The translations under genes were made by a program, and so were the position numbers. From NCBI GenBank assembly GCA_003522145.1, contig DPGD01000019.1, positions 1 to 19,765 of the forward strand: a stretch of DNA of 19,765 nt. Direction: 5' to 3'. The DNA comes from Clostridiales bacterium. Its GTDB lineage: Bacteria; Bacillota; Clostridia; Oscillospirales; CAG-272. Of this stretch, positions 1-7,264 are shown piece after piece; within the stretch, counting starts at the first letter, position 1, and every line of letters starts with the position of its first letter. Below the pieces are notes generated by a model. It saw only the letters and a program-made list of their open reading frames with translations. It had not been told where the DNA came from and made no database searches.

Positions 1-42
1 TATGGCGTGGTTTTCGATTACAAGAATACGGCGCAGCCATAA
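1..42 (+). CDS. possible C-terminal end of a protein truncated by the window edge
   Basis: Frame 1 reads YGVVFDYKNTAQP and then a TAA stop at 40-42. Thirteen codons are too few to name a family. The only support is that the residues look protein-like and that a hairpin followed by five T lies downstream on the same strand (68-110). Against it, the overlapping hairpin at 26-57 is better paired as RNA from the opposite strand, so the bases may instead belong to a minus-strand terminator. Confidence 0.22.
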   Translation, partial: YGVVFDYKNTAQP

Positions 43-57
43 TCGGCTACACCGTAT
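26..57 (-). terminator. hairpin downstream of tRNA-Ala, possible terminator
   Basis: Read on the minus strand, a 13-base arm beginning ATACGGTG and ending GTAGCC-side pairs along its full length with an arm ending in CCGTAT, around the six-base loop GATTAT. All 13 pairs are Watson-Crick or G-U. Read on the plus strand, the two G-U positions become C-A mismatches, so the structure favours minus-strand RNA. It is followed by TCTTGTAATC, which is only moderately T-rich. It lies about 50 bases beyond the 3' end of the tRNA, so it is a reasonable terminator for that transcript, though the weak U tract leaves doubt. Confidence 0.45.
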
Positions 58-67
58 CCAACATCCC

Positions 68-110
68 CCGACTGTCCTTTGCCGCCTGTGGCAAAGCATT
101 CGGAATTTTT
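68..110 (+). terminator. possible plus-strand terminator
   Basis: CCGA (68-71) pairs with TCGG (100-103), and CTTTGCC (77-83) pairs with GGCAAAG (90-96) around a six-base loop. AATTTTT follows (104-110). The arrangement suits an intrinsic terminator for a plus-strand gene ending at the left edge. Its T tract abuts the encoded CCA of the tRNA on the other strand. Confidence 0.35.
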
Positions 111-185
111 GGTGGAGATGGTGGGGTTCGAACCCATGACCTCTGCGTTGCGAACGCAGCGCTCTCCCAGCTGAGCTACACCCCC
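110..185 (-). tRNA. tRNA-Ala (anticodon CGC)
   Basis: The 76-base minus-strand sequence folds as a complete cloverleaf. The acceptor arm GGGGGTG pairs with CATCTCC with two G-U pairs. The D arm GCTC/GAGC, the anticodon stem CTGCG/CGCAG with loop TTCGCAA, and a T arm with the GGTTCGAAC motif are all present. Loop position 34 gives anticodon CGC, which reads the alanine codon GCG. Discriminator A73 and an encoded CCA are present. The first T-stem pair is an A-C mismatch, which does not disturb the call. Confidence 0.98.
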
Positions 186-196
186 GAACCGGGAGC

Positions 197-225
197 ATTA
201 TAGCATACTTTTCGGTTAAAAGCAA
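197..225 (-). promoter_or_regulatory. promoter of the tRNA-Ala gene
   Basis: On the minus strand TTGCTT (-35, 220-225) and TATAAT (-10, 197-202) are separated by 17 bases. The -10 box lies 11 bases upstream of the mature tRNA 5' end, giving a start site close to the tRNA, as is usual for tRNA genes. Confidence 0.8.
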
Positions 226-351
226 GTACCTGTCTGAAAAAATGTGACTTTTCCGAAAAAGAATCCCCAAAGCGGGAAATATTCCGGGAAAGCCCTGAAT
301 AGAGAAGAGGCACCGAAAACCTTTCCGAAAATTCTCCTTCAGAAAAACACT

Positions 352-774
352 TCAGTATTCAAAGGGATACAGCAGAACATCCGTGCTCTTCCAGGGCAAA
401 TGGTGCTCCTCACACCATCTGACCGCATCTCTTTTCAGGCGTCTGTTTCTGTAAAGGATCCATTTTTTATAAAGCGAACAGCGGTAGAGAAAAATATTGA
501 AGGCTTTATCAAAATCCTCGTATTCCTCAAAGATCGGCTCATACTCCTTTGGAGACTGAGACCTTAAAAAATCCTTGACCACAGCCCGCATATTTGTACG
601 GAACAAGGGAATATAGCCATTTTCCGGGGTTCGTTCCTCTTTGCCCACGCCCCTGTTCCGCAAAGTTTCTCCGTCGTAGCACCGATAATCAAAAACACAG
701 AACCAGCAGGTTGGTTCTGCATATTCGCCGAAAGAGCCGCCTAACGGCGCAATTTCTTCAATGGAAACAACCAT
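352..774 (-). CDS. UPF0158-like small protein of unknown function
   Basis: This encodes 140 residues, beginning at ATG 774 with a purine-rich site (GGAAGAGAGG) upstream and a consensus promoter about 160 bases upstream. It has no signal peptide or membrane segment and is probably cytoplasmic. From memory of the UPF0158 family, the C-terminal half fits that pattern: an acidic stretch (about residues 80-90), an aromatic/basic segment FDKAFNIFLYR where the family has an AFRRFK-like motif, then a W-x-x-Y-R segment and the ending AVRWCEEHHLPW, which matches the family's A-x-x-WCEENGI close. The N-terminal half matches poorly. No function is established for this family. It stands alone between the tRNA gene and the aro operon. 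The family call is inference from motif shape and was not confirmed by a search. Confidence 0.68.
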   Translation of the reverse strand: MVVSIEEIAPLGGSFGEYAEPTCWFCVFDYRCYDGETLRNRGVGKEERTPENGYIPLFRTNMRAVVKDFLRSQSPKEYEPIFEEYEDFDKAFNIFLYRCSLYKKWILYRNRRLKRDAVRWCEEHHLPWKSTDVLLYPFEY

Positions 775-933
775 GTCAGCCTCTCTTCCTTCTTTCCGAA
801 TTCCGTCTCCGCACCCGCTCCCCTCTCGCCTGCCGAAGGCGGTTGCTCCGTCGTCCGCCCCTGTTTGGGGAAAATGCAGAAAAAACTCAAAAAATCTAAA
901 GCGGAATTGTGAATTTTCCCATTTATCAAGGCT

Positions 934-962
934 ACTTTAGCACAGAATTCAGCATTTGTCAA
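934..962 (-). promoter_or_regulatory. promoter for the UPF0158-like gene
   Basis: On the minus strand TTGACA (-35, 957-962) is followed after exactly 17 bases by TAAAGT (-10, 934-939). The implied untranslated leader is about 150 bases and includes a small hairpin CGCCT/AGGCG around TCGGC, but no riboswitch class I recognise. Confidence 0.72.
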
Positions 963-1561
963 GATTCGATTTTGAAATGCCTGCACGGATTTTCCGAAAA
1001 ATTCATAACGCAGGATCCACCGTTTCCCGCAAATACGGAAGAGGAACCGAGCCTTCTTGCCCGGTTTCCCGCAACATTTCACCCGTAAAAGCCTTTTTAT
1101 CGGATGATCGCCCTTCTGAATACAAAAGAACCCTTGGGAAAAGCGCAGTTACCATAGGAATTTTTCAGACAGCATAAATAAGGAATGTTAAAAACATCAA
1201 ATTATTTAACATCCCCTTTTCCTTTTTTCGCTGCAAAAACACACTATACACTATACTTTTTGAAGACATTTTTTCCAAACAGCATGCCAACCCGACAAAT
1301 TGGGTTTTACATTTTTTATATTCAAACAATCTATACAACTTTTCTGAAAAGCTTCCCGCATACAGTTTCCCGAAAATATACTTATCCACACCGCTCAACT
1401 CGTCTATGTATTTTTGCGGTGTCATCCTGAATTCTATTCACACCATTCATAGACTCACCTACAGCTTCTTATTTATCGGCAGATTTTACATAAGAAATAT
1501 TCCAACATTATTTATTATATCAAAAAAGCATTGTACTGCAGGCTGTTATATTCGGGTATAA
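963..1561. other. gene-poor region, AT-rich in its second half
   Basis: I see no convincing gene in these 600 bases. From about 1160 to 1560 the base composition falls well below that of the neighbouring genes. An 86-codon open frame on the minus strand (1165-1425) begins MTPQKYIDELSGVDKYIF. It has no proper ribosome site, because an AGG directly abuts its ATG. It matches no family I know and uses AT-rich codons unlike its neighbours. It could be a chance frame or a decayed gene. Short inverted repeats such as TGTTAAA/TTTAACA near 1185-1210 are within chance for AT-rich DNA. Confidence 0.5.
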
Positions 1562-1590
1562 GAAAACTCGACTATAAAAGCCGAGTTTTC
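1562..1590 (-). terminator. intrinsic terminator of the aromatic operon
   Basis: On the minus strand GAAAACTCG pairs perfectly with CGAGTTTTC across an 11-base loop, and the transcript continues TTATACC. The T-rich 3' arm plus tail gives an adequate U tract. It lies about 100 bases after the stop of aroF, the last gene of the operon, where a terminator is expected. Confidence 0.68.
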
Positions 1591-1691
1591 CAAATTACTT
1601 GATTGAAATTCCTATGGGAATAGCGCTCAGCACAAGGGTTCTCTGGATTGTCGACTATTTCCTCTTTGGGAAAGGGCCGAAAGAAAAGCGC

Positions 1692-2720
1692 TTACAGCCG
1701 ATCGGCAATTTCGTAAATCAGCCGCTCGGTTTTTTCCCAACCAAGGCAAGGGTCGGTGATGGACTGTCCGTAAACGCCGCCGTCCGGTTTCTGTGCGCCG
1801 TCCACCAGATAGCTTTCAATCATCAGGCCCTTGCACAGCCGCCGGATGTCGGCATTTTCCCTTCTGGAGCGCAAAACCTCGTGGGCAATGCGGATCTGTT
1901 CCTCGTATTTTTTGCCGGAATTGGCATGGTTCGTATCCACGATCACTGCCGGATTGGACAGACCGGATGCGGCATACAGCTCATTTACCCGCAACAGATC
2001 CTCATAATGGTAGTTGGAAACCGTTTTTCCGTCGGTGCTCTGATAACCCCGGAGAATGGCATGGGTCAGAAGATTTCCGCAGCTCTCCACTTCCCAGCCT
2101 CTATAGATGAATGTATGGGGATGCTGTCCCGCCTTGATCGCATTCATCATCACGCTCAGATCTCCTCCTGTCGGATTCTTCATGCCAACGGGAATGTCCA
2201 AACCGCTGGCGGTCAGCCGGTGCTGTTGGTTTTCCACGCTCCGGGCGCCCACCGCCACATAGGAAAGCAAATCCGACAGATACCGGTGATTGTCCGGATA
2301 GAGCATCTCATCCGCACAGGAAAAGCCGTAGTCCTTCAATGCGCTCATGTGCAGCTTCCGAATCTCCACAATACCCTTTAACATATCCGGATGCCCGTTG
2401 GGATCGGGCTGGTGGAGCATTCCCTTGTACCCGTCCCCCGTGGTGCGGGGCTTATTGGTATAGATGCGCGGAATAAAGAGAATCTTGTCCTCCACCTTTT
2501 CGGCAACCTTCTTCAGCCGTCCGATATACTCCAGAACCGACTCGCTCTTGTCGGCCGAGCAGGGCCCGATAATCAGCAAAAAACGGTCGTCTTTCCCGCA
2601 AAAAATATTCTTTATGATCTCATCCCGCTGCTGTTTCTGCGCCATCATGGCAGGAGTTACCGGATATTCCGCCTTCACATCCTGAGGAATGGGCAGTTTT
2701 CTGTAGAATTTCATATTCAT
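1692..2720 (-). CDS. aroF: 3-deoxy-7-phosphoheptulonate (DAHP) synthase, AroFGH type
   Basis: The enzyme condenses phosphoenolpyruvate and erythrose 4-phosphate to DAHP, the first committed step of aromatic synthesis, in the cytoplasm. The 342 residues match the usual AroF/G/H (class I-alpha) length, with no fused chorismate mutase or ACT domain. Visible motifs are GPCSA (52-56), KPRTT (90-94), GARSVENQQHR (158-168), PVGMKNPTGGD (177-187), DTNHANSGK (262-270), MIESY (300-304) and ITDPC (321-325). Cys54, His265, Glu302 and Asp323 sit where the family binds its metal. The ATG at 2720 has GGGAG six bases upstream. It is the last gene of the operon although it catalyses the first step. Feedback specificity (Phe or Tyr) cannot be read reliably. 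The symbol is given for the family, not a specific isozyme. Confidence 0.96.
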   Translation of the reverse strand: MNMKFYRKLPIPQDVKAEYPVTPAMMAQKQQRDEIIKNIFCGKDDRFLLIIGPCSADKSESVLEYIGRLKKVAEKVEDKILFIPRIYTNKPRTTGDGYKGMLHQPDPNGHPDMLKGIVEIRKLHMSALKDYGFSCADEMLYPDNHRYLSDLLSYVAVGARSVENQQHRLTASGLDIPVGMKNPTGGDLSVMMNAIKAGQHPHTFIYRGWEVESCGNLLTHAILRGYQSTDGKTVSNYHYEDLLRVNELYAASGLSNPAVIVDTNHANSGKKYEEQIRIAHEVLRSRRENADIRRLCKGLMIESYLVDGAQKPDGGVYGQSITDPCLGWEKTERLIYEIADRL

Positions 2721-2768
2721 AGTGCTCTCCCGAACCTTTCCTTTCGCCGCCTTACCGGCATATACAAT

Positions 2769-3674
2769 TTATTTTTCTTTCTTTATCTCTTCCGACCAAA
2801 GCACGGTCTGATCAGAGGGTTTGTCAAATTTTTCTCTGCGGTCCTTGGACAATCTCATCATTTCCCGCATTTTTTCCCGATCTCCGGCGGCCAAAGTCTG
2901 GCGCAGCTTGGCAAATTCCCAGGAAAACCGGTCCATTTCGGTTAAGAGCGCCTGCTTGTTCCACAGGAATAGCTCACTCCACATCTCGTCGTTGATCTTG
3001 GCGATTCTTGTCAAATCCCGGAAGGAGTCTCCGGTATAGGTTTCCAGCCCCGGAGTGTCGCAGGCGCACATCAGAGCCACTGCAATGCAGTGAGTCAACT
3101 GAGACAAAAGCGCCACCATCCGATCGTGGGAATCCACATCCAGACGGCTGATTCGATAAAAGCCCAGGGCTTCTCCCAGTTTTTCGCAGATTTCAATGCC
3201 CTTTTCGGTGTTCCGGGCCGTGGGCACCACAATGTAGTTCGCACCTCTGAACACACTGTCGTCGCTGTAAACCACACCGCTGCGCTCTCTTCCGGCCATC
3301 GGGTGGGCGGCAATGAACTCCACTCCGGCAGGCATTTTTTCCTGCACCTTTTCCACCACACTGCCTTTCACGCCGGTGACATCGGTGACCACCGTCCCCT
3401 CTTTTAAAAGCGCCGCATAGCGATCCACCCATTCGATCACCGTATGAGGGTAAAGCGCCAGCACCACCAAATCCGCCCATTCCAACAATTCCTTTTTGGG
3501 TTCGGTACTGCCGCTTTCAAGAAATCCTCCCCCAACGGCAAAGTCAATATCCTCCTGCTCCCTGCTGACCGCACGAACCGCATAGCCGCCCTTGCTCAGC
3601 GCTTTGGCATAGCTTCCGCCCATCAAGCCCAAACCGACGATCAGTATTTTCGTATTCTTCTCAAACTTTTCCAT
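2769..3674 (-). CDS. tyrA: prephenate dehydrogenase
   Basis: It oxidatively decarboxylates prephenate to 4-hydroxyphenylpyruvate with NAD(P), the tyrosine branch. In its 301 residues, an N-terminal Rossmann fold carries GLGLMGGS (14-21). The substrate region has AAHPMAGRERSG (122-133) and SQLTHCIA (191-198), whose histidines match the catalytic and binding positions of the family. DSFRDLTRIA (216-225) is the conserved helical-domain motif. It lacks the C-terminal ACT domain found in many Bacillus homologues, so allosteric control by tyrosine through such a domain is not expected. Arogenate dehydrogenase activity cannot be excluded, since the families overlap. It starts 15 bases after the aroA stop and ends 48 bases before aroF. 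Confidence 0.94.
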   Translation of the reverse strand: MEKFEKNTKILIVGLGLMGGSYAKALSKGGYAVRAVSREQEDIDFAVGGGFLESGSTEPKKELLEWADLVVLALYPHTVIEWVDRYAALLKEGTVVTDVTGVKGSVVEKVQEKMPAGVEFIAAHPMAGRERSGVVYSDDSVFRGANYIVVPTARNTEKGIEICEKLGEALGFYRISRLDVDSHDRMVALLSQLTHCIAVALMCACDTPGLETYTGDSFRDLTRIAKINDEMWSELFLWNKQALLTEMDRFSWEFAKLRQTLAAGDREKMREMMRLSKDRREKFDKPSDQTVLWSEEIKKEK

Positions 3675-3689
3675 ATTTCCGCTCTCTTT

Positions 3690-4907
3690 TCACTCTTCAA
3701 CCAAAGTCAGTTTTCCGCCCAACTGGGTGAGCAGCCTGAAAAATTCCGGCATACTTTTGTTTACCGCCTGAGCGTTTTGAATAGTCCCGCCGGTAACCGT
3801 AGAAAGAACCGCCAACGCCATGGCGATCCGATGGTCATTGTGAGAATCGAAAGGCCGATCCGGCGCCTTCACCTGTCCTCCGGGCACATAAATCTCATTC
3901 TCGCCCACCTGAACCTTCACGCCGCACTTGGAAAGTTCCTCTGCCATGGCGGCTCCCCGGTCGCTTTCCTTGATTTTCAGCCGGGCGGTGTCCCGGAAAT
4001 GGGCTCCCTGTAAAAGAGCCGCCGTCGCCATGAGAATAGGCCCCAGATCCGGGCAATCCTTCAGGGAAACGGTAGGGCACCCCTTGGCCATGCGCTCCAT
4101 GATCTCCTTCCAGACCCGGTCGCCCTGCAGGCTTTCCTTCTCCAGGCCCAGCAAAACCGCCTGACCCCCCAGCGCATTGAGCGCACCGAAAAAGGCGGCT
4201 CCCGACTGATCTCCCGGAACGGTGCAGATGCCGGGACTTGCCCCCTTCTGTCTGCCCGGGATTTCAAAAACTCCCTTCTCCGGCACCTGGACTCTGTAGG
4301 AAAAGGTCCGCAGAGCCTCCAGGGTCAAGTCCACATAGGAAGCACTCTCAAACTCCCCCTGCAGGACGATTCTGCTGTCTTCCCGAACCTTGGGAAGTGC
4401 CAAGAGCAGCCCGGTCACAAACTGACTGCTCACATTTCCCGGAAAGGAGAATTCTCCGCCGGAAAGCGCCCCCTCCAAGGTCAGCCGTTCTTCCTCTTTT
4501 TCCCAACAAATCTTTTGCGCCAAACAAATATCTTCGTATATCCCCAAAGGCCGCTGTAAAAGCCGTTTGGAGCCGGTGAACACCGTCCTTCCCCCCGAAA
4601 TCTGCGCCACCGGAAGCAAAAAACGGAGCGTGCTTCCGCTTTCCCTGCAGGGAAGAACCCTTTCTTCCGCCCTTTTCAAGAATTCTTGGCCTTTTACCAC
4701 CGCCGTCCGGTCCTGCCACTGAATCCGGGTGCCCAGCGCCTGCAAGCAGTCGCAGGTAGCTCCGATGTCCTCGTTCAGGGGAAAATTTTCAATTCTTGTC
4801 TCGCCTTCGGTCTGCGCCGCCAGAATCAGGAGCCGATGGCCGATGCTTTTGGAAGGCGGCACCACAATGCTTCCTTGGATCCTGCTTTTTTCTATTACTG
4901 CCTTCAT
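3690..4907 (-). CDS. aroA: EPSP synthase (3-phosphoshikimate 1-carboxyvinyltransferase)
   Basis: It transfers the enolpyruvyl group of PEP to shikimate 3-phosphate. The 405 residues are slightly shorter than most homologues. PPSKSIGHR (17-25) is the phosphate/PEP-binding start motif. RESGSTLRFLLP (88-99) replaces the GNAGT/GNSGT loop common in other phyla. LLQRPL (116-121), IKESDRGAAMAEEL and the C-terminal SHNDHRIAMA follow. The start chosen is the ATG at 4907, with AGGAAAGGG upstream, one base after the stop of the preceding gene. An in-frame TTG at 4928 would overlap that gene by 20 bases and is less likely. Activity and class with respect to known inhibitors cannot be read from the motifs alone. 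Confidence 0.95.
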   Translation of the reverse strand: MKAVIEKSRIQGSIVVPPSKSIGHRLLILAAQTEGETRIENFPLNEDIGATCDCLQALGTRIQWQDRTAVVKGQEFLKRAEERVLPCRESGSTLRFLLPVAQISGGRTVFTGSKRLLQRPLGIYEDICLAQKICWEKEEERLTLEGALSGGEFSFPGNVSSQFVTGLLLALPKVREDSRIVLQGEFESASYVDLTLEALRTFSYRVQVPEKGVFEIPGRQKGASPGICTVPGDQSGAAFFGALNALGGQAVLLGLEKESLQGDRVWKEIMERMAKGCPTVSLKDCPDLGPILMATAALLQGAHFRDTARLKIKESDRGAAMAEELSKCGVKVQVGENEIYVPGGQVKAPDRPFDSHNDHRIAMALAVLSTVTGGTIQNAQAVNKSMPEFFRLLTQLGGKLTLVEE

Positions 4908-4908
4908 C

Positions 4909-6159
4909 TCATTGTTCCCTTTCCTCAAGGGCTTTCAGAATTCTTTTCACCGTTTGCTCCGGCGTTTCTCCCACAGGGATTCTGAGGTCCGCCGCCCCCT
5001 CATACAGAGGCTTCCGCTCCCGATACATCTTTTCCAACGCCTCCGGGTTTTTGGAAAGGGGGCGGTCAGAGGTGCAGAGCAGTTTCTCCAGCGGCCGCTC
5101 CAGATAAATCAGCAGGCCGTTTCGCTTTAAGCACCTTCTGTTCTCTTCCCTTAAGATCACTCCCCCGCCGGTGGCAATGACCCGTCCCCCGGAATCGGAA
5201 AGCTCTTTCAGAATCCTGCTTTCCTCCTGCCGGAAGGCGCTCTCCCCTTCGGTTCTGAAAAAATCGGCAATATGTCGGCCCTGTCGCTCTTCAAAACTCC
5301 TGTCGCTGTCGGCAAATTCCCTTCCGGTGGCTTCGGAGAGAAGTCTGCCCGCCGTGGTTTTTCCGCAGGCAGGCATTCCCACAAGCACCAGATTCTCTTT
5401 TCTCTCCAAAACCGTCCGGTAAATCCTCTCAGTCTTTTCCAAAAAAGAGGGATCATCAAAAAACAGCTCCGCCGCTTTGGCCGCCTGGGCTACCAGCATA
5501 TACAGTCCTCCTGCCGCAGGCACCCCGATTTTTTGCGCCTTACACACAAAATCGGTGCGCAGGGGATGGTAGATCACATCCAACACACCTGCAAGGTTGG
5601 GAAATTGCTCCGGGTCCGCCGCCATACCCTCTTCCTTTGGGAACATCCCCACCGGAGTGGTGTTCAGAAGGATTTCCGGGGCTTCCCGACGGGCGTAAAG
5701 CTCTTCGTAAGAAATTTCCCCTTCTCCGTGAGGGGTTCTGGACACCTTGCAGATTTCCCTGGCTCCCCCGTCTTTGGCAACGGCAAAGGCGGTTTTGGAA
5801 GTGCCGCCGGTACCTAAAATATATACCCTGCGTCCCTCTAAGGAGATTTTTTCCCGCTCCAACAGACTTTTCATGCCGTAAAAATCGGTATTGCTCCCCA
5901 CCAACCGTCCGTTTTTACAGACAACGGTATTCACGGCACCGATCGCCCTTGCGGCAGGCTCCACTTCATCCAGATAGGGAATCACCGCTTCCTTATAGGG
6001 AATGGTCACATTGATGCCTGCAAATTCACGCTTTTTCAGAAATTCTTCCAGTTCTTCAGGCTTCAGTTCCTTCGGACAGTACTCATAATCGCCCAACAAT
6101 CCGTGTATCTCTTTGGAAAAACTATGTCCCAGCTTTTCGCCGATCAATCCGTAACGCAT
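4909..6159 (-). CDS. aroE-aroK: bifunctional shikimate dehydrogenase / shikimate kinase fusion
   Basis: One 416-residue chain carries two consecutive pathway enzymes. Residues 1 to about 245 are shikimate dehydrogenase: GHSFSKEIHG (11-20), NVTIPYK with catalytic Lys56, GSNTDFYG with catalytic Asp92, and the NADP-binding loop GTGGTSKT (116-123). Residues from about 255 are shikimate kinase: Walker A GMPACGKTT (261-269), the DSD shikimate/metal motif (284-286), FFRTEGESAFRQEE (300-313), ATGGGVI (329-335) and the lid segment SDRPLSKNP (364-372). Every residue class needed for both activities is present and the frame is uninterrupted, so this is a true fusion. It reduces 3-dehydroshikimate and then phosphorylates shikimate, possibly favouring transfer between sites. 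ATG 6159 has AAAGGAGA upstream, 10 bases after aroC. Confidence 0.95.
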   Translation of the reverse strand: MRYGLIGEKLGHSFSKEIHGLLGDYEYCPKELKPEELEEFLKKREFAGINVTIPYKEAVIPYLDEVEPAARAIGAVNTVVCKNGRLVGSNTDFYGMKSLLEREKISLEGRRVYILGTGGTSKTAFAVAKDGGAREICKVSRTPHGEGEISYEELYARREAPEILLNTTPVGMFPKEEGMAADPEQFPNLAGVLDVIYHPLRTDFVCKAQKIGVPAAGGLYMLVAQAAKAAELFFDDPSFLEKTERIYRTVLERKENLVLVGMPACGKTTAGRLLSEATGREFADSDRSFEERQGRHIADFFRTEGESAFRQEESRILKELSDSGGRVIATGGGVILREENRRCLKRNGLLIYLERPLEKLLCTSDRPLSKNPEALEKMYRERKPLYEGAADLRIPVGETPEQTVKRILKALEEREQ

Positions 6160-6169
6160 ATTCTCTCCT

Positions 6170-7264
6170 TTAAGGCATGAGCCAGTCGGTGCCGAACCTC
6201 AGGGACAGCAGGTCCGCCAAGGTCAGCGCCGTGATGGCATCCACCACAGCCCTGGCCCTGTGGGCAACGCAGGGATCGTGCCGTCCGCCAATTACCAGAG
6301 ACACATTTTCCCCCTTCACGAAATCCACCGTTTCCTGCTCCTTGGGAATGGAGGGAGTCGGTTTCACGGCACAGCGGAAAATCAAGGGCATTCCGTTGGT
6401 AATTCCGCCGGAAATTCCGCCCATACGGTTGGTGACGGTCACAATTTTTCCTTTTTCATCGATCCGATAGGGATCGTTGCTCTCACTTCCCCGCAGGTTC
6501 GCCAACCGGAAGCCCTCTCCGAATTCCACGCCCTTCACCGCCGGAATGGCGAAAAGGCCTTGAGAAAGCAGTCCTTCCACGGTATCAAAGAAGGGTTCGC
6601 CCACTCCTGCCGGCATCCCGATCACCAGAGTTTCCAGAATTCCGCCCACGCTGTCTCCCTCTTTTTTTGCTTGCAGGATGGCATTCTTCATTTTTTCTCC
6701 GGCTTCCTCCGAAAGAACCGGGAAGCTCTCCCAGCTCAAAAACGTCAGGTCGCTTTCGGCATCCTCAAAATCCCGGTCGGCAATCCCGGCACAGACCTTC
6801 AGGTGGGTTCCAAGCTGCACACCCTTTCCCTGCAGAGCATCATCCGCAATCGCCCCCGCCGCCACCAGTGCCGCAGTGATCCGGCCGCTGAAATGTCCTC
6901 CGCCCCGCCGGTCCTCAAAGCCGTGGTATTTACAGAAGGCCGGGTAGTCGCTGTGCCCCGGACGGGCTTTCCCATCCAAAGCGGCATAGTCTGAAGAATG
7001 GGTATCCCCATTGGGAATCCGGATGCACAGGGGCGTGCCGGTGGTGTATCCCCTGTACACCCCGCTTTCAATCACGAATGGATCCTGTTCCTTTCTGGCT
7101 GTGGAAAAGGCTCCTTCGGGGCGCCGCTGTGCCAGTTTATCTCTGATATGTTCTTCCTTCACCGGGATGCCGGGGGCCAAACCGTCTAAAACCGCCCCGA
7201 TGGAACTGCCGTGACTTTCGCCGAACAGGGTCACGGTCAACACCTTTCCGTATACATTCTTCAT
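6170..7264 (-). CDS. aroC: chorismate synthase
   Basis: It converts EPSP to chorismate with reduced FMN. The 364 residues are the normal bacterial length. GESHG (15-19), RPGHSDY (101-107), the FMN-binding DRRGGGHFSGRIT (118-130) and the C-terminal GGRHDP-x-x-AHRARAVVDA segment are all visible and intact. Its ATG (7264) shares a four-base ATGA overlap with the aroB stop, indicating translational coupling. No flavin reductase is encoded nearby, so reduced FMN must come from elsewhere in the cell. Confidence 0.97.
   Translation of the reverse strand: MKNVYGKVLTVTLFGESHGSSIGAVLDGLAPGIPVKEEHIRDKLAQRRPEGAFSTARKEQDPFVIESGVYRGYTTGTPLCIRIPNGDTHSSDYAALDGKARPGHSDYPAFCKYHGFEDRRGGGHFSGRITAALVAAGAIADDALQGKGVQLGTHLKVCAGIADRDFEDAESDLTFLSWESFPVLSEEAGEKMKNAILQAKKEGDSVGGILETLVIGMPAGVGEPFFDTVEGLLSQGLFAIPAVKGVEFGEGFRLANLRGSESNDPYRIDEKGKIVTVTNRMGGISGGITNGMPLIFRCAVKPTPSIPKEQETVDFVKGENVSLVIGGRHDPCVAHRARAVVDAITALTLADLLSLRFGTDWLMP

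Noticed and set aside
110..185. tRNA gene as an integration site for a mobile element
   Set aside because: No integrase, phage gene or repeated tRNA 3' end is visible nearby.
741..1082. 113-codon minus-strand frame overlapping the start of the UPF0158-like gene
   Set aside because: It overlaps a better gene in another frame, spans that gene's promoter, has no ribosome site and no family-like features.
1599..2381. 260-codon plus-strand frame opposite aroF
   Set aside because: It is the antisense shadow of a clearly conserved DAHP synthase gene.
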